This document shows positions 1 to 6,838 of a stretch of DNA of 38,650 bases, in pieces. Positions within the stretch are counted from its first letter, which is position 1; every line of letters begins with the position of its first letter. The position numbers and the translations under genes were made by a program. Source of the DNA: a virus; the IMG/VR virus record IMGVR_UViG_3300044911_002571, positions 1 to 38,650 of that record; one strand, given 5' to 3'. The notes beneath the pieces were generated by a model. That model searched no databases. It saw only the letters and a list, made by a program, of their open reading frames with translations, and was not told the DNA's origin.

Positions 1-669
1 CACCGTCGCATCGCGACGACGAGTGCCGAAGTCCACGGTCTCGCGCCCGCGAATGGGCGGGTTGGTCCATGCGATGTCGTAGTCAGTGCCACTCGCCTTG
101 ACCGGCAGCTGACCAGTAGTACCGCCAACAGGCACGCCGGGCCCTGCCGGGCCGGTTGCGCCAGTGGGACCTGCCGGTCCTGTTGCGCCGGTCGGACCAG
201 CGGGCCCTGTCGCGCCCGTCGCGCCCGTGGCGCCTGTCGGTCCAGGGTCGCCCTGCGGCCCTTGCGGACCAGTCGCGCCTGCCGGTCCGGTGTCGCCTTG
301 TGGACCCTGCGGGCCAGCGGCTCCGGTGGGACCGGCGGGGCCGGTGGCTCCGGCAGGGCCAGTGTCGCCCGCGGGGCCCTGCGACCCGGTCGCGCCAGTC
401 GGGCCCGCGGGACCAGTGGCACCCGTCGCTCCGGTCGCGCCTGTGGGCCCCTGAGAGCCGACGAGCGAGGCGAGCCATGCGGCCTCGTCGCCAACGAAGC
501 CCTCGGCAACAGCCAGCTCGTACGCGCTTTGTCCCGCGGGGCCCTGCGGGCCAGTGCCGCCGAGCGAGAGCGCGAGCTCGACGTCGGCGCGCGTGACGTC
601 GATCTCACCTCCGTTGACGGTGGTGAGCGTGACGCGCGGCGCGCTGTCCTGCGTGAGTGTGACCCTCAC
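1..669 (-). CDS. Collagen-like tail fibre protein (3' end beyond window)
   Basis: Reads leftward off the window edge, so the C-terminus is missing. I start it at GTG (667-669), whose bases overlap the upstream TGA by 4 nt, the usual arrangement in this operon. The first ~75 residues end with [11 protein letters not shown] and [12 protein letters not shown], a short module that precedes collagen-like stretches in many phage tail proteins. About 100 residues of Gly-X-Y triplets ([11 protein letters not shown] type) follow, then [17 protein letters not shown], a junction typical of phage fibres. Such triplet repeats form trimeric stalks that hold a receptor-binding tip. It is the last visible gene of the tail block. 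The complementary strand also gives Gly/Pro-rich repeats but without these flanking modules. Confidence 0.85.
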   Translation of the reverse strand, partial: MRVTLTQDSAPRVTLTTVNGGEIDVTRADVELALSLGGTGPQGPAGQSAYELAVAEGFVGDEAAWLASLVGSQGPTGATGATGATGPAGPTGATGSQGPAGDTGPAGATGPAGPTGAAGPQGPQGDTGPAGATGPQGPQGDPGPTGATGATGATGPAGPTGATGPAGPTGATGPAGPGVPVGGTTGQLPVKASGTDYDIAWTNPPIRGRETVDFGTRRRDATV

Positions 670-992
670 GACGTCGTGATCCTCGGCACCACCTCGACGA
701 GCACCGTCTCGGTGTGGATCACGGTGGATCCAATGCTGAATCGGAGATCGAAGACGACGTTTCCCGTCCAGTCGACGGTGGTCGACGCGGGGACCGAGAG
801 AGTGAACTCGCCCGGATCGGTGCCCTGGTCAGCCAGCGTGACGGTCGCGGTGCCAGCGAGCGTGAGCGCGTTTCCGGCGCGAAACTGACTCGTGACCGTG
901 TAGCCCGTGAGATTGATCGGAGTGCCGGCGCTGGTCCTCGAGACACCCGAGAAGCTCAGCGTCGCCCCCGCCTTGTGCCTGAAGGACAGCAT
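666..992 (-). CDS. Small beta-sandwich-like phage structural protein
   Basis: 108 residues. The sequence alternates short hydrophobic and polar strands with motifs such as [25 protein letters not shown] and [11 protein letters not shown]. This pattern is common in short phage proteins encoded beside tail fibre genes and suggests an all-beta, Ig-like fold. It sits immediately upstream of the collagen-like fibre gene and overlaps it by 4 nt, so an accessory role in the fibre or baseplate is likely. The function is not known, and I infer only that it is structural. ATG start. Confidence 0.7.
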   Translation of the reverse strand: MLSFRHKAGATLSFSGVSRTSAGTPINLTGYTVTSQFRAGNALTLAGTATVTLADQGTDPGEFTLSVPASTTVDWTGNVVFDLRFSIGSTVIHTETVLVEVVPRITTS

Positions 993-995
993 ACT

Positions 996-1220
996 TCACT
1001 CCTCTCCGGCGAACGGGCTCGGAGGCGGCGCAGCGCCGAAGATTCGGTCCATCTCCGCACTGGCCGCACCGGCCGCGGGGAGGTGCGCGTTGCCGCGTGC
1101 GATGAGGCTCTCGATGGTGTCGCGCTCACTCGGCGTGAGGAGCGCGAGCATCTCGGGCGCGGCACGCACAAGAGCCGCGAGGATGTTGCCGGCGAGCTGC
1201 ACAGCGGATTCGGGACTCAC
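996..1220 (-). CDS. Small hypothetical protein (74 aa)
   Basis: Starts at GTG 1218-1220, overlapping the TGA of the upstream membrane protein by 4 nt; an upstream ATG in frame lies inside that gene and gives an arginine-rich shadow, so I reject it. The N-terminal half has alanine/leucine-rich helix pattern (SAVQLAGNILAALVRAAPE), then LLTPSERDTIESLI and a proline-rich tail. No family recognised. The position, between lysis-like membrane proteins and the fibre genes, gives no firm clue. Confidence 0.6.
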   Translation of the reverse strand: MSPESAVQLAGNILAALVRAAPEMLALLTPSERDTIESLIARGNAHLPAAGAASAEMDRIFGAAPPPSPFAGEE

Positions 1221-1939
1221 TGCGCACCTCCGATCGCGCCGCTCACCCATGCGGGCAGTGCGGGCAGCGAGAGGCCGACGTCGGCGAGACGCGCTCCGAG
1301 CGACGCCCATGCGGACGCCGCGAGAGACAACGCGACCATGAGCGAGCCCATCACGTCGCCACTGTCAGCGAGAGCGGCCGCGCGGATCACGCCCTCGTAC
1401 GTCGCCACCGCGTCGCGCGTTGCGTCCTGCGCGAGCGCAGCTGCGCGACACTCGCTCTCAGCGTCGGCGAGACACGAGGCCTCGCCAGCGCACGCGTCAC
1501 GCGCCGAGGTGCACGCGGCCACGAGGGACGCCTGCGACGCCTCGAGCGTGACCGCGGCGAAAGCGTACACGCGCGCGTGAGTCGCGAGCGCGGACGGTCC
1601 GCAGCCAGCCAGTGCACCAGCCAGCACGACGGCCACGACGGGCGCGATCGTGCGCTGTAGGTGCGACTCGTCGAGCTCCTCGAGCGGGTCAGGGTCGCTC
1701 CCGTTCGCGTGCGGCGGAGGCGGAGGCGCGGGCGGTCGCTGCTGCTGCGCCGAGAGAAGCGCGCGCATGAGCGAGAGCACCACGCCGCCGACAGCGGCCA
1801 CGCCGGTCAGCAGGTCGGCGCGCTGCTCAGGCGACGACAGCGCCCACACGCCGAAGAGTGCGGCGAAGAGGGCACACAACACGATGGCGGTCGGCCACTC
1901 GATGCGCGGTGCGCGGATGGGCGGTAGAGGCGGCATCAT
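1217..1939 (-). CDS. Membrane protein with internal lipobox-like motif; holin/spanin candidate
   Basis: 240 residues, ATG start overlapping the upstream gene by 4 nt. Two hydrophobic segments are visible near residues 16-36 (AIVLCALFAALFGVWAL) and 42-62 (LLTGVAAVGGVVLSLM), a hairpin typical of small phage holins. After a proline-rich stretch (near residue 68) comes a third hydrophobic segment ending VVLAGALAGCGPSA, a perfect lipobox (LAGC) near residue 110, and then a Cys-containing, alanine-rich helical region. A lipobox in the middle of a protein is odd. Either this is one fused lysis protein, or a lipoprotein start codon has been lost. No in-frame ATG/GTG/TTG was seen between the two parts. 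The lysis assignment is inferred from topology only. Confidence 0.6.
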   Translation of the reverse strand: MMPPLPPIRAPRIEWPTAIVLCALFAALFGVWALSSPEQRADLLTGVAAVGGVVLSLMRALLSAQQQRPPAPPPPPHANGSDPDPLEELDESHLQRTIAPVVAVVLAGALAGCGPSALATHARVYAFAAVTLEASQASLVAACTSARDACAGEASCLADAESECRAAALAQDATRDAVATYEGVIRAAALADSGDVMGSLMVALSLAASAWASLGARLADVGLSLPALPAWVSGAIGGAQ

Positions 1940-2283
1940 GACTGTTCCTTCTCATCGATGAGCTGCTGAGTGAGCGACCGATGTCGCCCGGTGTCGTCGC
2001 GCCTCGCGATGCGGATCGGCGCGGGGATGACTCGTCCCGTGGAGATTGCGTCTCGGAGCGATTCGTTTTCCTCGACGAGCGCGTCCGCCCGGCGCTCGGC
2101 CACACGAAGGCTCGCTTCGAGCTCAACGACGCGGGCCTCGAGCCTGTCGACGCGATCGAGCAGCGCGCGCACGAGCGCGGCACTCGCATCGGCGCGCTTG
2201 CGCAACACGTACGCGACCGCGTTGATGAGCGCGGCGACCGCGAGCGCGATCGTCGACCAGTTCTCCGCAGACAGCGCGTCCAT
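1936..2283 (-). CDS. Single-pass membrane protein with coiled coil (spanin-like or DUF2730-like)
   Basis: 115 residues from ATG 2281-2283 (1-nt TGATG overlap with the upstream stop). One N-terminal transmembrane segment (residues ~10-28, STIALAVAALINAVAYVL) is followed by a basic turn and a long charged helix with heptad spacing (LLDRVDRLEARVVELEASL), then a basic tail. An N-terminal anchor plus coiled coil is the topology of inner-membrane spanins and of the Mu gp25/DUF2730 family. Its neighbour downstream has holin-like and lipoprotein-like features, so a lysis cassette is plausible. Confidence 0.65.
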   Translation of the reverse strand: MDALSAENWSTIALAVAALINAVAYVLRKRADASAALVRALLDRVDRLEARVVELEASLRVAERRADALVEENESLRDAISTGRVIPAPIRIARRDDTGRHRSLTQQLIDEKEQS

Positions 2284-3020
2284 CACAGCCCCCCGAGGTA
2301 CGCCTCGAGCGCGGTGCGCTGAGTCGTCGTTGCGACCGCGTGCGCCATCACAGCGCCCTTGATCTTGCCGTCCCAATACTGGCCGTCGGGGCCTGAGAAG
2401 CAGCCGAGCGAGAGCGTGTTGCTCGACGCCGGTACGGTGGTCGGGATCGTGCCGGTGAAGGTCACCGACTGAGACACGCCATCGATCCACAGCCGCAGCT
2501 TGTCGGCATTCGTCGCGCCGCCGCCATCGAACACCCACACATACGTGCGCTCGGTGGACGCAGCGATGGCCGAGGCGACCTCACCGAAGTTGGTGCCCGG
2601 CGTGCCGAGGTGCATCCGAAGCGCGGTGCCGTTGGTCTGCACTGACCACGATCCGCTCGTGCTCTGAGAGCGCGCGAACGGAACGCGGTTGCCCGTGGCA
2701 ACGTCTGGCGTCACGCGCAGCGCGATGGTCAGCGCCGCGCCACTCGCGAGCGACCCGTTGCTCGCGCACGCGAGGTTGTCGTCGCTGCCGTCGAAGTCGA
2801 TTCCGGTCGCGCCCTGAATCGGCTGCTGAAGGGACGTGCCGTTGATGACGTCGTTGCCATTGCGCGAGTGATCGCGCGCGAGCACGACCTGCGCCCCGGT
2901 GCCCAGCACCACCCTGCGGCGATGATCGAACGCGGCAACGAGCGAGCTGCCGAAGATCGTCACGGGCGGAATCGGCGGCAACGTGCCGTTTGCACGACGA
3001 CCGCGCAGACCGCGACGCAT
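2283..3020 (-). CDS. LamG/concanavalin-like tail protein, copy 1
   Basis: 245 residues from ATG 3018-3020, overlapping the upstream TGA by 1 nt. A positively charged N-terminus leads into TIFGSSLVAAFDH, then a jelly-roll lectin-like pattern: GIDFDGSDDNLACASN, ALTIALRVTPD, GTPGTNFGEVASAI, KLRLWIDGVSQSV and a C-terminal YWDGKIKGAVMAHA. These are hallmarks of laminin-G/concanavalin A-like domains, which bind sugars in phage tail tips. It is clearly paralogous to the gene at 4488-5216. A receptor-binding role is inferred. Confidence 0.75.
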   Translation of the reverse strand: MRRGLRGRRANGTLPPIPPVTIFGSSLVAAFDHRRRVVLGTGAQVVLARDHSRNGNDVINGTSLQQPIQGATGIDFDGSDDNLACASNGSLASGAALTIALRVTPDVATGNRVPFARSQSTSGSWSVQTNGTALRMHLGTPGTNFGEVASAIAASTERTYVWVFDGGGATNADKLRLWIDGVSQSVTFTGTIPTTVPASSNTLSLGCFSGPDGQYWDGKIKGAVMAHAVATTTQRTALEAYLGGL

Positions 3021-3403
3021 CACCCGAGCCCCGTCGCGTGCATGATGCGCACGACGCCCGACGCGGCCTCGCACTGGAGCGCGAGGTGCGTGGAGTCTGC
3101 GGGAATGCGGACGTGCACGTATCCCTCGCCGTCGGCGACGCTGATGTGCGGTGCGTTTGCCGCCGCCGTCGAGGCCGGAGGCGTGCCGGTGTTGCGCGTG
3201 GTGCGGTCGACGGTCATGAGTGCCGACGTGCCGAATCGGACGTGCGCGCGCGTGCCGCCGCCGTCGAGACGGATGGTCATGTACGAGCCCGCCGAGAGGC
3301 CGAGTCCCGACAGCGTGTACGCCACGCTCGACGTGCCGCCATCGATCGCGTTTGGCGTGCCAGGCGTGAAGTCGCTGGCCTGCCGCTCAGTCTTGCTGCT
3401 CAT
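3020..3403 (-). CDS. Phage structural protein of unknown function (127 aa)
   Basis: ATG start, TGA overlapped by the downstream ATG. The sequence is low in charge and predicted all-beta (SSVAYTLSGLGLSAG, SYMTIRLDGGGTRAHVRF, GEGYVHVRIPADSTHL). It lies between two lectin-like genes in the tail-tip block, so it probably forms part of the adsorption apparatus. No family recognised. Confidence 0.6.
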   Translation of the reverse strand: MSSKTERQASDFTPGTPNAIDGGTSSVAYTLSGLGLSAGSYMTIRLDGGGTRAHVRFGTSALMTVDRTTRNTGTPPASTAAANAPHISVADGEGYVHVRIPADSTHLALQCEAASGVVRIMHATGLG

Positions 3404-3413
3404 GTGTCCCCCG

Positions 3414-4478
3414 TCAGGTCGCGACTCGCGACTCGTAGATCACCAGGCCCTCGAGAGAGCCCGTCTTGATGCCAGGCCCCGTGACGCGCGTCTCCACGGT
3501 CACGATCTCGTCGGTGCTCGACCGTCGGCCGTCGCTCGTCGAGAGGTCTTCGGCGTACACGTCGAGCGCGACGTGCGTGCTCCACGTGCCCGACGTCGTG
3601 GCCGTAACTGTGGCCGTCGCGGTGTCGCCGGATGTTGCCGTGAAGCGCACCTCGAGCGTGTCGCCGCTCGCCGTGACTCTGCCAGTGGCCGCGACGTACA
3701 CGCGCCGCAGCGTCTCGCCGATGTACCGGTGCGACGCCTGGATGGTCGGGCCCTCGTCGAAGACTGCGGCCCACGCGCTCGTTGCAGCGACGCCCTGCCC
3801 CTGTGGTCGCGCCCACGCGAAGAGGTGGCGGTCCGTGTAGCTGTGCAGCGTGGTGTCGTTCTGATCGCGCATGAGCGCGACGACGCCGCCGAGTGACGTG
3901 TAGTCGATGCTGCTCGCGATCGGCCAGTCGGGCGCGAGCGTCGCGATGTCAACGGGCGCGTCGTTCGCGTCGAACTCCAGCGCGGCGCGTCCGAGTGCGG
4001 TGCACTGGATGCCATCGACGTAGACGCTGCCGCCGTTCGAGTCCGTGCGCTGAAACGTGAACGTCCGCGCCGCGGCGAGGTCGCTCGTGTCAGTCGTCCC
4101 CGTCAGCGTCTCGGTGTGCTGACGCCACGTCACGCGCGGGAGCTCAGCCGCATCGAACGGCATCACGGTGTGCGTCGAGGTGCCGCCCGTTGGGTCGGTG
4201 AAGACCACGGTCGCGACGGCCGTCGTCGAGCGCAGTGCGAACCGCCACTCGAAATGGCGCATCCACGACGTGCGCTGCACGGGGATCGTGTACGTGTGCG
4301 TGGTGCTCGCCGGAAGCGCGTAGTCGAGCGCCGCGCACGGGATGAGCACGCGCGAGTGGCCGCGCAGGTAGACGAGCCCCTCGCCGATGGAGCGGATCTG
4401 GTGCGCTCGCACGGGCTTGCCAGACGCGATCCCGGTGCGCGCCGGGAAGGAAAAGCGCACCGGTACAGTCGTGGGCAT
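3414..4478 (-). CDS. Tail/baseplate protein of unknown function (354 aa)
   Basis: 354 residues, ATG start. Beta-rich throughout; the N-terminal part (PVRFSFPARTG, RSIGEGLVYLRGHSRVLIP) and the C-terminal part (DTLEVRFTATSGDTATATV) have alternating strand patterns typical of phage adhesin-like proteins. It is flanked by the unknown 127-residue protein and the second lectin-like gene. A role in the tail tip is inferred from position only. Confidence 0.6.
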   Translation of the reverse strand: MPTTVPVRFSFPARTGIASGKPVRAHQIRSIGEGLVYLRGHSRVLIPCAALDYALPASTTHTYTIPVQRTSWMRHFEWRFALRSTTAVATVVFTDPTGGTSTHTVMPFDAAELPRVTWRQHTETLTGTTDTSDLAAARTFTFQRTDSNGGSVYVDGIQCTALGRAALEFDANDAPVDIATLAPDWPIASSIDYTSLGGVVALMRDQNDTTLHSYTDRHLFAWARPQGQGVAATSAWAAVFDEGPTIQASHRYIGETLRRVYVAATGRVTASGDTLEVRFTATSGDTATATVTATTSGTWSTHVALDVYAEDLSTSDGRRSSTDEIVTVETRVTGPGIKTGSLEGLVIYESRVAT

Positions 4479-4487
4479 CGCGCCTCC

Positions 4488-5216
4488 TCAGAGCGTCGAG
4501 AGGTACGTGTCGAGGTCGGCGATGTCTTGGTCGGCCGTCGAGTGACCGATCGCGATGACAGCGCCCTTGATCACGCCGTCCCAGAACTGCGCCGCGTTGC
4601 CGTACATGCCGAGCCAGACGCTGTTCGTGTCAGCGGTCAGCGTCGATGGGATGGTGCCCGTGTAGCTCGGCGACTGGAGCGAGCCGTTGAGGTACATGCG
4701 GAGACGGTTGCTGTTGCCGCTCAGTGAGCCGTCGTAGCGCACGATGATGCGCGACGTGACGCCCGCACTGAGCGCGCTCGAGATCTCACCGAAGTTGCTG
4801 CCGGGCGTGCCCGCGTGCCAGCGCATGCCGGTCGTGTTGCTCTGCATGCTCCACGTGCCGCTGCCCGCCTGCGACTTGCAGATTGGCACTCGGTTGCTCG
4901 TGGTAACGTCGGGGTTGACCGAGATGCCAACGATCAGTGTCGTGGTCGCGTCGAGCGTGGCATCGTCCGGAACCTCAAGACGGTCGTTCGTGCCATCGAA
5001 GATCACGCCCGTGCCGCTCGTGTAGGTCGGCTGGTTCGTGGCCTCGGTCGCGTCGTTGCCCTTGCCGGACTGGTCCCCCCACGTGCTGACGGGCGAGCCG
5101 CTCACGCCGGTCACGTGAGTGAGCCACATGCCGAGCGTGCTGCCGAAGATCGACAGCGGGTCAGGTGCCGCAGCGGCGCGCTTGCGCGCGCACGACATGA
5201 GACTCGCGCTCATCAT
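4488..5216 (-). CDS. LamG/concanavalin-like tail protein, copy 2
   Basis: 242 residues if started at ATG 5214-5216, which overlaps the upstream TGA by 4 nt; a second ATG follows directly. Features match copy 1: SIFGSTLGMWLTHV, a GNDATEATNQPTY stretch, GVIFDGTNDRLEVPDD, TLIVGISVNPDV, GTPGSNFGEISSAL, NRLRMYLNGSLQSP and FWDGVIKGAVIAIGHS. This is the laminin-G-like jelly-roll pattern seen in phage receptor-binding proteins. The two copies have diverged outside these motifs. Confidence 0.75.
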   Translation of the reverse strand: MMSASLMSCARKRAAAAPDPLSIFGSTLGMWLTHVTGVSGSPVSTWGDQSGKGNDATEATNQPTYTSGTGVIFDGTNDRLEVPDDATLDATTTLIVGISVNPDVTTSNRVPICKSQAGSGTWSMQSNTTGMRWHAGTPGSNFGEISSALSAGVTSRIIVRYDGSLSGNSNRLRMYLNGSLQSPSYTGTIPSTLTADTNSVWLGMYGNAAQFWDGVIKGAVIAIGHSTADQDIADLDTYLSTL

Positions 5217-6154
5217 GTCAGCGCCGAGCCTCCGGTCACCCACCAGTTCGTCCCGTCGCTCACGACGTGCCAGCGGCCGTAATCCGCGTCACTTGAGCCG
5301 GGAAGGTCGAGGTTGGCCGCACTGCCGTTGATGCTCTCCGAGGCGTGCCGCGCCAGCGTGATCTTGTTCGTCCCGGTGTTGGTCTTAGTGATGCAGAACT
5401 GGCGGCCCTCGCCGTCGTCTGTCGGCGAAGGAAGGGTCAGTGTCACCACGCCGGAGCCGGTGTTGACAAAGCACGTAGTGTCCTTGCCAGGAAGCGTGGT
5501 GTTGCTCGAGATCGACTGCACCCGAACCGCATCGGCGCGAATCCACCACGCGTCACCCGCATCGTTGCCGGATTGCAGGTACAGCCGTCCCTTGTCGCCA
5601 GACGTCTGGTGCCAGAAGGAGCCGGGTAGCCAGCCGTACGTTGACACCGAGTCTGTGGCATCAACTGGCGCCCCAGACCGCTGCCACACGGCGCGCGTCT
5701 GCGGAGCAAGCGGGAACGTCCACCAGTCTGTCCCGTCACACGTCACCAGGAACGCGGCGTAAGCGTGAGCGTACCCCGTGACGTCTACCACGTTGTCCGT
5801 GCCATAGAGCACGCGACTCGCGGCCACGTTGTCGATCTTCTCAGAGCCCGCGCGCGCGAGCGTGATCGTCTCACTCGCCGTGCCGTCGATCTTCTGGATG
5901 ATGTACATCCGGCCGGCGCTCGGCGTCGGAAGTGTGAGCGTGGTTGCGCCGGATGCGTGGCTGCACTGCACAACGCGATTGCTGTCTGCGAGCGTGGCGG
6001 TCGTGCCGGTGACGAGCGTGTAGCTCCAGCCACCGAGAGCCGCGATCGCCGCCGCAGTCGTGCGGACGCTCGAGCCGCTCTGCACGATGCGCACGAGCTC
6101 GCTGCCGGTCAGCGCGCTTGCCGCTGACTCGTCGGATGTCTTGGTGTTCGCCAC
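5213..6154 (-). CDS. Tail fibre-like protein with two internal repeat modules
   Basis: 313 residues, GTG start (6152-6154). Two copies of a module are visible: residues ~60-145 (TTLTLPTPSAGRMYIIQK, TITLARAGSEKIDN, VTCDGTDWW) and ~230-310 (VTLTLPSPTDDGEGRQFCI, KITLARHASESING, VVSDGTNWW). Modules of this kind, a strand, an LPxP turn, an ITLAR strand and a GTxWW end, are common in phage tail fibres. An N-terminal segment (SALTGSELVRIVQSGSSVRT) is also typical of fibre proteins, where it connects to the tail. Confidence 0.75.
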   Translation of the reverse strand: MANTKTSDESAASALTGSELVRIVQSGSSVRTTAAAIAALGGWSYTLVTGTTATLADSNRVVQCSHASGATTLTLPTPSAGRMYIIQKIDGTASETITLARAGSEKIDNVAASRVLYGTDNVVDVTGYAHAYAAFLVTCDGTDWWTFPLAPQTRAVWQRSGAPVDATDSVSTYGWLPGSFWHQTSGDKGRLYLQSGNDAGDAWWIRADAVRVQSISSNTTLPGKDTTCFVNTGSGVVTLTLPSPTDDGEGRQFCITKTNTGTNKITLARHASESINGSAANLDLPGSSDADYGRWHVVSDGTNWWVTGGSALT

Positions 6155-6157
6155 TTG

Positions 6158-6838
6158 CTACTCCCGCAGCTCGATGCCGCCGTCTTCGCGAAGCTCGTAA
6201 GAGCCGTCCTCGCGAAGCTCGTAGTTGGTCGTGCCGTCGATCCGCACGTACTGACGCGCCATGACCGAGAGCAGCTCGACAGTGGGCTTGCTGCCCGAGT
6301 GCGAGCACCACACCTCGAAATGCGCGGTGCGGCGCAGTGCGCCCGAGCCGCTGCCGTCGGGGCGCAGCGCGAAGTCAGACGCGAAGCGCGCGCCGGGCAC
6401 GTACAACTCGCCGCGCACCGTCTCCGCGGTGGTGCTCGACATCGTGTGTTCGTTCTGCGTCTCGCTTGTCAGCGCGAAGAACGGGCCGATGCGAATGGGC
6501 GCAATGCGCACGCCGATCGTGATGCTGCCGGAGCCGCCGCTGCGCCGGTACCGGATGCGATAGACGACCTTGCTCGAGCCGCCGTCGCGCGCCTCGATTG
6601 GCTCGTACGCCCAGCGTCCGACGAGGACGTGATAGACGCTGTTGGGGTCGGTCTGACGCAGCGTCGGAGTGCCGCCCGTGGGCGTTACGATGTTGACGAT
6701 GTGGCTGTGATGCGCGTCGTAGAGGTGCTGTGTGTTCGCGACGAGCAGGTCACTCACGAAGCCCGCGTCTACACCGTCGTCCTCAGAGAGCAGGCCCTCG
6801 ATGCCGCGGACGTAGCCGCTGCGAAACGAGGTGCTCAT
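6158..6838 (-). CDS. Phage tail protein with C-terminal ELRED repeats
   Basis: 226 residues, ATG start overlapping the stop of the large baseplate gene by 4 nt. The body is beta-rich with a histidine-rich segment early on (LYDAHHSHIVNIV). The last ~24 residues consist of three near-identical units (YELREDGS, YELREDGG, IELRE), a short tandem peptide seen at the C-termini of some phage tail proteins. It lies directly after the Tal-like gene and before the fibre, so an adaptor or baseplate role is likely. Function unknown. Confidence 0.65.
   Translation of the reverse strand: MSTSFRSGYVRGIEGLLSEDDGVDAGFVSDLLVANTQHLYDAHHSHIVNIVTPTGGTPTLRQTDPNSVYHVLVGRWAYEPIEARDGGSSKVVYRIRYRRSGGSGSITIGVRIAPIRIGPFFALTSETQNEHTMSSTTAETVRGELYVPGARFASDFALRPDGSGSGALRRTAHFEVWCSHSGSKPTVELLSVMARQYVRIDGTTNYELREDGSYELREDGGIELRE

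Noticed and set aside
164-454. Gly/Pro-rich collagen-like reading frame on the plus strand
   Set aside because: It is the complement of the true Gly-X-Y repeats. Only the minus strand has the flanking [11 protein letters not shown] and [10 protein letters not shown] modules and a coupled start.
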